A stretch of 64,000 bases of DNA from Amycolatopsis umgeniensis. GTDB lineage: Bacteria > Actinomycetota > Actinomycetes > Mycobacteriales > Pseudonocardiaceae. The position numbers were made by a program, and so were the translations under genes. This document shows, in pieces, positions 33,990-42,277 of this stretch. Numbering within the stretch: position 1 is the stretch's first letter; each line of letters opens with the position of its first letter. The DNA is taken from contig NZ_JACHMX010000001.1 in assembly GCF_014205155.1 (NCBI RefSeq), positions 1,612,001-1,676,000 on the forward strand, read 5' to 3'. The notes beneath the pieces were generated by a model. That model saw only the letters and a list, made by a program, of their open reading frames with translations. It was not told the origin of the DNA and did not search any database.

Positions 33990-35621
33990 TCAGACCGCTT
34001 CGGGCCGCATGCCGTGGAGCAGCAAATGCAGCTGCACCATCGCCGCGAACCGGTCCCTGGGGTCGTCGAGATCGATTCCGCCCACCTCCGCCAGCCGGCG
34101 CAACCGGTAGCGGAAGGTGCTCGGATGGACATAGGCCGCCGCCGACGCGGCGTTGGTGTCCCCGAACGAATCGAGCCAGCACCGCAGCGTGTGCACCAGG
34201 TGGGATTGGTGCTCCCGGTCGTAGGCCAGCAGCCTCGCGATCGGTCCGGTGGCGACGTCGCCGCGGGCCGCGGAGAGGTCCGCCAGTTCGAGCATCAGGG
34301 CGTCGACGTGCGCGTCCTCGGCCGTGATCACCCGCTTGGTACCGCCGTTGGCGAGCAGCACCCGCAGCGCCCGGTCCGCGCCGCCGCGAGAGTCGTGCAG
34401 GCCCGACCCCTCCAAAGCCAGCGGTCCGACGCCGATCGCGGCGGAGACCCGGTGCCCGATTCGCTCGAGGAACGTGGCGGCGACACGCACGGAGCGTTCC
34501 TGGTGATCGCCTTGGTTCCTGGGCATCGGCACGATCCCGTAGGCGATCCGGCCGATGAGCGCGACCGCCGATCGTGGCTGGACCGCGCTCAGATGCATGG
34601 CGAACGCGTCGGCGACGCGCTGGCGTTCGGTGGCGAGCCAAGGATCGTCGTCAGCCGGGTCGAGCAAACCCATCGCGAGCACGACGGCGGGTTGGCCGAG
34701 CAGGCCGAGGCGCGCGACGGCTTCCTGGGCCCGGCCCCCGCCTTCGAGTGCGGTGCTCACCAAATCGGCTCGCAGCCTGCGTTCGACATCGGCTCCGGCG
34801 CGCAGCCGGAGCAGGTGCAACGCCACGATCTTCGAGGCTTCCACCAGCGCCATCGCGCGTTCCTCGCTCAGCGCGTGATCGACAACGGCCCAGATCGAGC
34901 CGAGTACCTCATCGCCCGCCCGGACGGCGACGGCCGCCCGGGGACGGTTTTCGCCATCGTCGTCCGGATAGAAATAAACCGGTCCTGGTTCTTGATAGAG
35001 GCGGTCGAAGAAGCCGTTCTTCTCCAGGCCCCGGGTGTAGCGTTCGGGCACCTGGCGGCCGAGAATCGTTTCGATCCGCGGCGGGTCGGTTTCGTCCTGG
35101 CGGCCCGAGAACGCGAGCACCCGCGAGTCACGGTCCTCGACGGTGATCGGCGCGTCGAGCAGCGCGGCGATCGCGTTGGCGAGCGCGAACAGGTCGCCGG
35201 TCGGGATTCCGCCGAGTGCCTGCGGGGAGACGTCGCCGACGTCGCCCTCGGCCAGCAACGTGCGGAGCATCGCGGCCAGCTGCATCCACGACGCCCTGCT
35301 CGCCAGCCCGATCAACGCGACCCCCGAGGACTCGGCCGCCCGCGCCAGCTCGGCCGGAGCGGACACCGGTGACCGCACGACCAGCGCGGCCGCTCCGCGT
35401 TCGCCGAGCGCGTGCAGCAGCTTCACGATCTCACCGGATTCGCGCACTCCGACCCCGAGCACCACGGCCCCGTCAAGGAACTCGGCGTCGTCGGTCGGGT
35501 CGTGGATCACCACGCCGCCGAGGTGGCGCGGGGTGTCCAGGCCGACCGCGAGCGGCTCGAGGAGCACGTCCCCGAGTGCTTCGATGACGCGGCTCAGACT
35601 CGTGTGCGGTTTGCTCGGCAC
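33990..35621 (-). CDS. PucR-family transcriptional regulator
   Basis: About 543 residues. The C-terminal PucR helix-turn-helix is clear (LVHTLRCWLDSFGDTNAASAA, VHPSTFRYRLRRLAEVGGIDLDDP), preceded by a GGDEF-like central region of the CdaR type and an N-terminal PucR sensor region. This family activates purine, amino-acid or sugar-acid catabolic genes in response to substrate. The start GTG at 35621 is the best guess; the frame is open upstream to 35693. Set between the two halves of the peptide/D-amino-acid locus, it is the likely local regulator. Confidence 0.85.
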   Translation of the reverse strand: MPSKPHTSLSRVIEALGDVLLEPLAVGLDTPRHLGGVVIHDPTDDAEFLDGAVVLGVGVRESGEIVKLLHALGERGAAALVVRSPVSAPAELARAAESSGVALIGLASRASWMQLAAMLRTLLAEGDVGDVSPQALGGIPTGDLFALANAIAALLDAPITVEDRDSRVLAFSGRQDETDPPRIETILGRQVPERYTRGLEKNGFFDRLYQEPGPVYFYPDDDGENRPRAAVAVRAGDEVLGSIWAVVDHALSEERAMALVEASKIVALHLLRLRAGADVERRLRADLVSTALEGGGRAQEAVARLGLLGQPAVVLAMGLLDPADDDPWLATERQRVADAFAMHLSAVQPRSAVALIGRIAYGIVPMPRNQGDHQERSVRVAATFLERIGHRVSAAIGVGPLALEGSGLHDSRGGADRALRVLLANGGTKRVITAEDAHVDALMLELADLSAARGDVATGPIARLLAYDREHQSHLVHTLRCWLDSFGDTNAASAAAYVHPSTFRYRLRRLAEVGGIDLDDPRDRFAAMVQLHLLLHGMRPEAV

Positions 35622-35722
35622 GGTTTCTGCACTCCCGAAGGTAGCCGGCCTCGCTCGATCCGGTCGGTTCGATCTGACGAAATATAACTTCACGGATCCG
35701 ACGCCCGGCTACGAACCGAGTT

Positions 35723-36580
35723 TCACCGATCCTCCAGGGAAAGCACGTACCAGCCGGCCCGGTCGAAGCCGGCCACCCGGCCCCCGGCGGCCAGCAGCCC
35801 GCCCAGGACTTCGCGCACCGCGTCCTGCCACGCGGCCGCCCGGCCGGGGTCGGTGCGGCGCACGGTTTCGATATCGGGCGGAACAGCGACGAGCACGACA
35901 GGGGTATCGGCAGCGCCGGTCACCGGGCCGCCTTTCGCGTCCGTCGAAAGCGCCACCGCGGCCCCGTCGCCGATCATCGCCTTCGCATCGGTCCGGACCG
36001 CCGGGCTGGTCAGCTCCCACGAAACCAGGAGCCGGTCGGTGGCACCGGAACCGTTGATGCCGTCGTCCAGCGGCCCGTAGAAATCCGGCAGGTACCGCAC
36101 CGGGACCGCACCGAGTTTGCCGAGGTTGAAATAGGCGTTGCGGCACACCAGCGGATCAAAGGTCCACTCGATCACCGAGACGTTCCTCGCCAGGGTCCAA
36201 GCCCGCTGATGCACTTTCAGCGCGTAGCCGATTCCCCGGCCGGCACCGGCCCGCGCCACACCGGCGATATGGCTGTGCAGACTCTTCCTTCCGGGGTCCC
36301 CGAAGAATCCGACACAGGCGCCGACGAGTTCATCGCCGTCATACGCGCCCGCCGCGTAGTTCCCCGCCGCGGACAACGCGCGCAGCAGCTCCGTGCTCAC
36401 CGGCCGGGCGGCCGGCGCGGTCTGCCAGATCGTCTCGAACATCACCGCCACCGCGGACATCTGCGCGATCTCGGTGATCTCCCGGATCTCGACCCCCGAT
36501 GCCGCGGCCGCGACACGCGCGGCCGCAACCGCTTCCCGGCAGAGGTCCGGGCCTTTCCGCACAAGATTTCCTCGTGTCAC
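35723..36580 (-). CDS. GNAT-like acyltransferase (COG3375 type)
   Basis: 285 residues. N-terminal GNAT-like fold with VSTELLRALSAAGNYAAGAYDGDELVGACVGF, and AGVARAGAGRGIGYALKVHQR as the acyl-CoA pyrophosphate-binding loop. WTFDPLVCRNAYFNLGKLGA and the following Y-L-P-D-F-Y-G segment are typical of the uncharacterised COG3375 acyltransferases. The GTG overlaps the stop of the deacylase gene (GTGA), so the two are co-translated. Opposite chemistry to the deacylase (acylation versus deacylation) in one unit may reflect N-acyl amino acid handling; inferred. Confidence 0.78.
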   Translation of the reverse strand: MTRGNLVRKGPDLCREAVAAARVAAAASGVEIREITEIAQMSAVAVMFETIWQTAPAARPVSTELLRALSAAGNYAAGAYDGDELVGACVGFFGDPGRKSLHSHIAGVARAGAGRGIGYALKVHQRAWTLARNVSVIEWTFDPLVCRNAYFNLGKLGAVPVRYLPDFYGPLDDGINGSGATDRLLVSWELTSPAVRTDAKAMIGDGAAVALSTDAKGGPVTGAADTPVVLVAVPPDIETVRRTDPGRAAAWQDAVREVLGGLLAAGGRVAGFDRAGWYVLSLEDR

Positions 36581-38052
36581 CGCGGTTCACCCCGCAGCGG
36601 CCTGCCGGGGAACGCGTCGGTGAGCAGCTGCCCGTCGCGGACCACCGGCGTGCCCGAGACGAAGAGGTGCCGGACGCCGATCGAAGGCCTGGTCGGGTCG
36701 AAATACGTGGCGGTGTCGGTGATGGTGGCCGGGTCGAGGACGACGATGTCCGCGTCCGCGCCGACGTCCAGCCTGCCTTTCGCCCGCGCGGCGGGCGCGA
36801 CCTCGTCCAGCACCCGCGCGGGCAGGTAGGAGCAGCGGCGGAACGCTTCCGGCCAGGTCCAGGCGCCGGTCTCGCGCACCATCAGCCGAAGCGATTTCGA
36901 GAACGTCCCCGCCGTACGCGGATGTGTCATCCCGCCCGGTGGAAGCGGCCATCGAGTGCTCTCGGTCGCGCCGTCGGCCCAATACGTCGGCATCGCGTCG
37001 CTCGCCACGATCGCATCGGGAAAGGCGAGCGATCTGTGCAGCAGCGCCCGTTCTCCCGGATCCCGCTCGTCGAGCGACTCGAGAATGCACGGCGCTCCCG
37101 GCGTCTCGGCCCGGACCTGCAGCAACCGTCTCTCGTCGGCGATCCGCTCGCCGCTCTCCAGCAGCACCACCCGCGTCGGGTCGAGCCCGGTCACCCGCAG
37201 CCGCTCCGGGTCGAGGAAGAACGCGCCGACCGCGGTGCAGCCCGCCCCGTAGGGATAGGTCTCCACCGTCACCCGCGACCCGGCGGATCGGCTCGCTTCC
37301 AGCGCGGCGAGCACCCGTTCGACATGTCGTCCCGACGTGCTGCTGACGTGGCAGTGATGCATGGCCGCCCCGGTTTCGGCGGCGGCGATCGCGATCTCCT
37401 CCGATCCGTCGACCGGCGTGTCCGGGTCGACCTCGACCAGCTCGCGGACGTGCGTGTACGTAGGTGCCCCGGCCCGCTTGGCGAGCCTCGCCAAGGCCAA
37501 GAACTCGGCCGGGTCACTGGCAGGCGCGTACCCGAGCAGCACGCCGACGCCGAGCGCGCCCGCCGCCAGCTCGTCCTCCAGCAGGGACAGCCAGGCAGCC
37601 AGCTCGGGCTTCGACGAAGACCGTTGCCAGGCCGGATCGCTCAGTGTGGACAGCGCGGTGGCGAAGTTCGCGTCCGGCTCGACCCCTGCCAGCACCTTCG
37701 CCCGCGCGGACCCCCAGGAAGCGGAAAAACCGTAGTGCAGCGGACGCCCCGCCGCACCCGCTTCCGCGTAAGCCCGGCCGACCGGCATCATCCCGGCCTC
37801 CAGGTCGAGTGCCGTGGTGACCCCGTCCATCGCCTGCAGCCGGTGACCCGCGATCGAGTGCACATGGCTGTGCAGATCGATGAACCCCGGCCCGACGAGG
37901 TACCCGGCGACGTCGATCTCGACCTGGTCATCGGCAGGCGGCAGCCCCGAACCGACGGCGAGCACCCTGCCGTCGCCGACCAGCACGTCGGCGGTGCCGT
38001 CGAACCCGGTGGCCGGATCGACGACGCGACCGCCGCGCAAGAGCGTGCGCAT
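36577..38052 (-). CDS. N-acyl-D-amino-acid deacylase-like amidohydrolase
   Basis: 491-residue amidohydrolase. The N-terminal small beta domain is followed by GPGFIDLHSHVH (the H-x-H metal pair), then TYTHVRELVEVDP, HHCHVSSTSG and an aspartate in VASDAMPTYW. The C-terminal DADIVVLDPATITDTATYFDP segment is typical of D-aminoacylases. It would release D-amino acids from N-acyl forms. ATG at 38052 with AGGCAGGG upstream. Lead gene of a two-gene unit with the GNAT-like protein. It has the second copy of the palindrome about 88 bases upstream. Confidence 0.85.
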   Translation of the reverse strand: MRTLLRGGRVVDPATGFDGTADVLVGDGRVLAVGSGLPPADDQVEIDVAGYLVGPGFIDLHSHVHSIAGHRLQAMDGVTTALDLEAGMMPVGRAYAEAGAAGRPLHYGFSASWGSARAKVLAGVEPDANFATALSTLSDPAWQRSSSKPELAAWLSLLEDELAAGALGVGVLLGYAPASDPAEFLALARLAKRAGAPTYTHVRELVEVDPDTPVDGSEEIAIAAAETGAAMHHCHVSSTSGRHVERVLAALEASRSAGSRVTVETYPYGAGCTAVGAFFLDPERLRVTGLDPTRVVLLESGERIADERRLLQVRAETPGAPCILESLDERDPGERALLHRSLAFPDAIVASDAMPTYWADGATESTRWPLPPGGMTHPRTAGTFSKSLRLMVRETGAWTWPEAFRRCSYLPARVLDEVAPAARAKGRLDVGADADIVVLDPATITDTATYFDPTRPSIGVRHLFVSGTPVVRDGQLLTDAFPGRPLRGEPR

Positions 38053-38131
38053 ACCCTGCCTCCTAGCCTCGCTGGTGACGACCCTAGGAGGATTCGCAGG
38101 CGGCCCGTTCGTCCCGCCGAAGGAAATCCAG

Positions 38132-38148
38132 CGGGAGGTTTTCTCCGG
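38132..38148. promoter_or_regulatory. Palindromic operator candidate, site 2
   Basis: CGGGAGGTTTTCTCCGG on the plus strand. Its complement contains GGAGAAAACCTCC, the same core as the site at 33934-33953 less two bases. Centred about 88 bases upstream of the deacylase ATG. Confidence 0.45.
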
Positions 38149-38247
38149 AAGCACCAACCCGGGAACCGATCTGCTCGTCCGCGCTGGACGGCGACGTCCC
38201 ATCCACCAGTGCCCCGCGCTGCGGGCGATCATGAAGGCAAGTCGCCC

Positions 38248-38574
38248 GTGCGCAAGAATCCTCAGGTGAGTACGTCCCACGAACCGGCTGACCTGCAGGC
38301 CGTGATCAACCACCTCAACACGGCGCTGGCCTCGCAACCGGTGATCGAGCAAGCCAAAGGCATGATCATGCTGCTGCGGAACTGGAGCGCGGACCGGGCG
38401 TTCGCCGCGCTACGCCAGGTCTCCCAGCACACCAACGCCAAGCTGCACGATGTCGCGGCCGTGGTCGTGGCAGCAGGCACCAGCGCCGAGCCCTCCGACA
38501 TCGACGACGAAACAACCCGGCTGGTACTGGCCGAGACCCGGCTGAGCATCCTCGGAGCCGGATTCGGCGGATAA
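38248..38574 (+). CDS. Stand-alone ANTAR-domain protein
   Basis: About 108 residues, almost only an ANTAR RNA-binding domain: QPVIEQAKGMIMLLRNWSADRAFAALRQVSQHTNAKLHDVAAVVV. No GAF or receiver domain, so it lacks its own sensor. The start may be GTG at 38248 or GTG at 38266; ribosome sites are weak for both. It is divergent from the deacylase gene and sits with small secreted and regulatory genes. Its RNA targets cannot be inferred. Confidence 0.72.
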   Translation: MRKNPQVSTSHEPADLQAVINHLNTALASQPVIEQAKGMIMLLRNWSADRAFAALRQVSQHTNAKLHDVAAVVVAAGTSAEPSDIDDETTRLVLAETRLSILGAGFGG

Positions 38575-38622
38575 CCACGCAATCGCCGACAGCGGTCGCA
38601 TTCCCGAATGCCGACGGCTCTC

Positions 38623-38907
38623 TCAGGAATTCCAGGATCGCATTTCGTCTTCGGTCAGGCGGCGTACGGTCGCGGGCACGCCGTTGTCGGCACTGATCGC
38701 CCATCGCCACGACAAGGGGGTGACCTGCGTCGACAGCAAGTGCCGCCGATCCTTCACCCACAACCACCCGTGTTGACGCCGTGCCAGGTAAAGCGGGGGC
38801 CTTGAATCCGAACCCACTTCGATCAGGACATGAGCTGATTCGGCGGGCTCGCGATCACCGGTGCACCACACCTCGGCACTGCAGTCACAAACGATTCCGT
38901 TGACCAT
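38623..38907 (-). CDS. Small hypothetical protein
   Basis: 94 residues, no signal peptide. Cys-containing N-terminus (MVNGIVCDCSAEVWCTGDR) and a tryptophan-rich middle (YLARRQHGWLWVKDRRHLL). The C-terminal VRRLTEDEMRSWNS is acidic-basic. I recognise no family. The ATG at 38907 has GAGGGGA upstream, supporting translation. It lies between the ANTAR gene and a membrane-anchored protein gene. Confidence 0.5.
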   Translation of the reverse strand: MVNGIVCDCSAEVWCTGDREPAESAHVLIEVGSDSRPPLYLARRQHGWLWVKDRRHLLSTQVTPLSWRWAISADNGVPATVRRLTEDEMRSWNS

Positions 38908-38965
38908 ACGGCGTCCCCTCCCCGGGAGCTCGAGTCGTCGGCACCAAGCCGTGGCGGGGGCGTCG

Positions 38966-39637
38966 TCACCGGGAACCGACGACTCGTGGCTGGTCGTGCG
39001 ATACCTCGATATGCGCTTTCTGCCGATCAAGCTGTTCGGCGCCATTCGCGCCGTCGACACGTTCCTTGGCGGCGAACCCGTCCCCGTTCGCCACGACCGT
39101 GCCCGTCAAGTCGAGCAACTGGCCGGGTTTGACGTCCACAGGCGAATCACCGGAGGGCAGTAGCTTCACCCACACCCGGTCAGCGGCGTTCTCACCTGCC
39201 CAGAAGCCTTCGGGGCCCGGCACCGACTGGACCATCACGGCGCTACCGGAAACGGACTTGCCGACGAACGACGTGAGATCACCTTGGGCAAGAGGGAACA
39301 CATCGCGACCATCCGCGGTGAGCCGGCCAGGCTGCCCGGAAGCGGGAGGAACGGAGTTCGCCGGGGCGCTCTGAGAACCAGCCGGGGGTACGGCGCCGTT
39401 GGTGTTCTGGTCACGGTTCGCTGTTCGGTCGCCCCCGCATTGAGTCAGAGTGAGGATGAGAGCCGCGACGATCACCAAGGCCAGCAGTGCCAACCAGATC
39501 CAACCGCGGCTTTTCTTCGATCGAGCACCGGGCGCCTCGGTCGCTCCGGCTTGGAATTTCCCGGGAACCCGGGTTTCCCTCGGCCGTCCACGCGAGCCGG
39601 TGCCGGGCGCTGAGTGTTGTTCTCCTGGTCGTGTCAT
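38966..39637 (-). CDS. Membrane-anchored hypothetical protein
   Basis: 223 residues. A basic, disordered cytoplasmic N-terminus (about 45 residues) precedes one membrane helix (WIWLALLALVIVAALILTL). A Pro/Ala/Ser-rich linker follows, then an extracellular domain of about 110 residues (FPLAQGDLTSFVGKSVSGSAVMVQSV, GFWAGENAADRVWVKLLP, GQLLDLTGTVVAN). The latter resembles an OB-like small beta domain. Type II topology with the C-terminal domain outside. Function unknown. Confidence 0.65.
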   Translation of the reverse strand: MTRPGEQHSAPGTGSRGRPRETRVPGKFQAGATEAPGARSKKSRGWIWLALLALVIVAALILTLTQCGGDRTANRDQNTNGAVPPAGSQSAPANSVPPASGQPGRLTADGRDVFPLAQGDLTSFVGKSVSGSAVMVQSVPGPEGFWAGENAADRVWVKLLPSGDSPVDVKPGQLLDLTGTVVANGDGFAAKERVDGANGAEQLDRQKAHIEVSHDQPRVVGSR

Positions 39638-39947
39638 GACAGCCTGCTCTCTCGGGGAACGGACGTGAACCGGAATACCCGGCGGACCGCCGTGACCCTC
39701 GGATTTCGGTCCCTCGTACCCGAGGGAGCGAACACACTTTTCGCGAAGCCCTGGAAACAAGCCCTGCCACCATCACGAGCGGGTGAAAGCGGCCCGCCGG
39801 GCGGGTTCCAGCGACCGCCACAGCACGGGAGCGGCTCGAGGGCTTGGCGAGCAGACCTGCCACGGCGACGGCGCGCGCGACGTCTCCGGTTCTTCGGAGT
39901 GCGCGCGACCGTCGCCGCGGGCTAAGGACGCCGATGATCCAAGCGGG
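39638..39947. other. Intergenic region, nothing recognised
   Basis: 310 bases upstream of the membrane-anchored protein gene and downstream of the lectin gene. No supported gene or clear hairpin with a T tract is seen. Confidence 0.4.
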
Positions 39948-40412
39948 TCAGATGTTGAGATACCAGCGCTGGTTGACACGGTCCCAGTCGCAGGTATGCA
40001 GGCTCAACTGGTCGTCGTGGCCCTCATAAGTGGCGCATAGGCCGGTTTCTTCGTTCTTGAGCTGCTTCTTGTTGTGGTCGCCGCGGATCCGCCACCGCTG
40101 TCCCGGGTCGTCGCCGTTGCAGTCCGCGCCGATGACGCGGCCATGATGGGCGGTGGCGCACAGGTCCGTTCCGGTGTTCTGGATGGTGCGATTGCCCCAG
40201 AAAATCCAGTGCTGGTTGTCGCTGCCGTGGAAGTCCCCGGTGATGGTGGGCTCGCCGTCCCACAACGTTTGCTGCCACACCCGCTCCGTGCCGTTCGCGG
40301 ACTCGATCACGTAGTCGGCTGGGTCGGCCTCGGCGGCGGTGGCGGCCGGCACGATCAGCGCCGCGGCGGCGGTGGCGGTGAACAGGGCGGTCAACGCGGT
40401 ACGCATCAGCAT
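39948..40412 (-). CDS. Secreted ricin-type lectin domain protein
   Basis: 154 residues. Signal peptide MLMRTALTALFTATAAAALI ending ATAAEA. The mature protein is a single beta-trefoil lectin-like domain with Q-x-W repeats: DNQHWIFWG, GQRWRIRGD, NQRWYLNI, plus paired cysteines (LCATAHHG, DCNGDD, LCATYEG, HTCDWD). Such modules bind carbohydrate outside the cell. No catalytic domain is attached. The ATG at 40412 has AAGGAGAA just upstream. Confidence 0.78.
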   Translation of the reverse strand: MLMRTALTALFTATAAAALIVPAATAAEADPADYVIESANGTERVWQQTLWDGEPTITGDFHGSDNQHWIFWGNRTIQNTGTDLCATAHHGRVIGADCNGDDPGQRWRIRGDHNKKQLKNEETGLCATYEGHDDQLSLHTCDWDRVNQRWYLNI

Positions 40413-40712
40413 GACGTTCTCCTTGTTTTGGTTTCGGCACATCCAGTAGAGCCCGGCCGGCCATGTACGCGTACACGGTGCACACCATCGAGATGGCGGA
40501 CCACCCACCCTCCGGGCGAACGCCGGCAGTCAACACTCCCTGTAACCCGCCCTGGCGGTCCACGCACTCTCGCAAACAGAGTGAGGCCAGGGAATTCCAC
40601 GACGTCTGATCAAACAGGGACACGCGAGATCGACGGGACTTCCCGCCTCACGCTGCATTTGGTGTTCTTGTTCATGCGACCGGCATCATGCCGGCCCATT
40701 GAAGGGAAAACC
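40413..40712. promoter_or_regulatory. Divergent intergenic region
   Basis: 300 bases between the lectin gene (leftward) and a small exported protein gene (rightward). It must contain both promoters; no box is convincing and no other gene is seen. Confidence 0.35.
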
Positions 40713-40958
40713 ATGACCAAGCAGGTAATTCGCGTCCTCGTGGCAGGCGCCGTGCTCGTCGGAGCATGGGCCACCGCCCCCGCCGCGTCGGCCAATGTCG
40801 ATGACTGCGTAGACCATGCAATCACCTCAGGCGCTGACGAACACTTGGCGACCTACGCCTGCCATGAAGACACCCTTACCGGCTGCTACCGGATATTCAG
40901 CGCCAACTACGGGCGTCAACAATGGGCATTGGACGCCTGCAGAAAGCGAATACTCTGA
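40713..40958 (+). CDS. Small exported hypothetical protein
   Basis: 81 residues. Signal peptide (VIRVLVAGAVLVGAWATAPAASA) followed by a mature part of about 53 residues with four Cys (DDCVDHA, YACHEDTLTGCYRIF, DACRKRIL), probably two disulfides. No family recognised. The ATG at 40713 has GAAGGGAA upstream. It ends just before the lasso-peptide remnants but has no sign of being a lasso precursor. Confidence 0.6.
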   Translation: MTKQVIRVLVAGAVLVGAWATAPAASANVDDCVDHAITSGADEHLATYACHEDTLTGCYRIFSANYGRQQWALDACRKRIL

Positions 40959-40964
40959 CTTGAT

Positions 40965-41243
40965 GTGGATCTCGGGCGAATATCCGCATCGCGCGCCTAC
41001 AGGACGACCACGAAGTCGAGCTCGCAGCCCATGCGCGTGGTCACCGACGCGATGCGCGAGGCGGCCACCGACGCACATCCCCTCGCGGCGAGCCGGGGCC
41101 GGCACGCCGCGCTGCAACGCATCCACAGCGCCGCGCACTACTACCGGCTGATGGGCCAGGAACTCGGTGCACCGCAGACCGAACTGCCCTATCTGAACGA
41201 CCGGGTGATCGAGGCGTGCTGCGTTCCCGGGGTTTGGCGGTGA
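40965..41243 (+). pseudogene. Remnant of lasso-peptide cyclase (asparagine-synthetase-like)
   Basis: Only an internal C-terminal piece remains. REAATDAHPLAASRGRHAAL and YYRLMGQELGAPQTELPYLN followed by DRVIEACCV are characteristic of the C-terminal part of lasso cyclases and other asparagine-synthetase-like enzymes. The glutaminase-like half and the ATP-binding SGGxDS motif are absent, and the frame stops shortly after CVPGVWR where the family continues. It sits five bases before a frameshifted B2 protease gene, the usual partner. Clearly decayed. Confidence 0.65.
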
Positions 41244-41247
41244 CGCG

Positions 41248-41756
41248 ATGAGCAGGCCGGTGGCCGTCACCCCCCTGCCGCCACCGGCTTGGTGGCGCCG
41301 GGCTCCAGCACTGCTGGCGGTGGCCGATGGGTGGTGGCTGGCGCGGAAATCGCCTTCGCGCATCGAAGCGGTGCTGTCGCGGCTGCGACGCGGCGCCCGC
41401 CCCCCACGTACGAACAGGCCCGCGCCGCCCGCAATGACGTGGTGGCGACCAGCGATCAGTGCAACGGAGAAGGCTGTCTGCAGCGCTCCCTGGCCACGGT
41501 CATGCTTTGCCGTCTGCGAGGCCGGTGGCCGACGTGGTGCACCGGGGTACGCACCCACCCCTTCAGCGCGCACGCCTGGGTCCAGGCCGGAGACCGCCCC
41601 GTCGACGAACCGCACCCAGACCAGTACTACAGGCCACTGCTCACCGTCACACCAATCCTGAAGGCTTCCGCGGGCAGACGGGATCACCTTGGACTTCAGC
41701 GACCGAGATTCGCCCCTTGCAGGAAGCTCGCCGCAGCGCTTCGCACACGACCGTGA
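41248..41756 (+). pseudogene. Frameshifted lasso-peptide B2 (transglutaminase-like) protease
   Basis: The leader peptidase of lasso peptide maturation, split over two frames. Frame one reads PPPAWWRRAPALLAVADGWW to VLSRLRRGARPP. After a run of six C at 41400-41405 the match continues one base back: PTYEQARAARNDVVA, then GEGCLQRSLATVMLCRLRG with the catalytic Cys, TWCTGVRTHPFSAHAWVQAG with the His, and EPHPDQYYRPLLTV. One lost C in the homopolymer explains the break, so a sequencing error is possible. The damaged cyclase next door favours true decay. Confidence 0.75.
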
Positions 41757-41809
41757 GAGACGTCCAATTTCCTCTCACGGCGCGCGCGACCGCTGCTGAA
41801 GGACCGCGA

Positions 41810-42277
41810 CTACCTCCTGCCGCGCTTGCCCGGTGGCGTGGTGCGGCCGCCCCGGGCCATGCGGTCACGAAGTTTGCGGCGCTCGACCAGGCTGAGCGCG
41901 ATGAGCGCCAACTGGCCACCGATCCCCAGCGTGGCGGCTATCGCCGCGGTGCCGGTCAGCACGACGGCGATCAACAACGCCAGACGAAGGGTGGGTGGCC
42001 AGGACTGCAGGAGGCGTTCGAGCCGCCCGAACCATGTCGCGTCGACAAGCTCATGCCGTCCGCTTCGGTCTCTGCGGTGTTTCGGTTCCGGTTCCGGAAG
42101 CGTCACCGACGGTGAGTCCGGCCTTGCTTCCGTTGCCGGGTCACCTGTTTGCTCGCCCGTCGGCCGCAGTCCAGCCGGCGACCCATGGATGACGAGGGTG
42201 ATGCGGGGCACCTTGCGGGGTGACTCGCGCGGCGCTTCGTCTGGATTAGTCGGCGACGCACCATCTATAGTGGGCAC
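41810..42277 (-). CDS. Hypothetical membrane protein
   Basis: 155 residues. A long disordered Pro/Glu/Arg-rich N-terminal region (about 95 residues) is followed by two hydrophobic helices (LALLIAVVLTGTAAIAATLGIG and QLALIALSLVERR) and a very basic tail ending TPPGKRGRR. No family recognised. The GTG at 42277 has AGAGGAG seven bases upstream. Composition suggests a membrane protein with both ends in the cytoplasm. Confidence 0.5.
   Translation of the reverse strand: MPTIDGASPTNPDEAPRESPRKVPRITLVIHGSPAGLRPTGEQTGDPATEARPDSPSVTLPEPEPKHRRDRSGRHELVDATWFGRLERLLQSWPPTLRLALLIAVVLTGTAAIAATLGIGGQLALIALSLVERRKLRDRMARGGRTTPPGKRGRR

Noticed and set aside
40713..41756. Functional lasso-peptide cluster
   Set aside because: Cyclase reduced to a fragment, B2 frameshifted, and the small exported protein at 40713 has a secretion signal and four Cys, unlike a lasso precursor.
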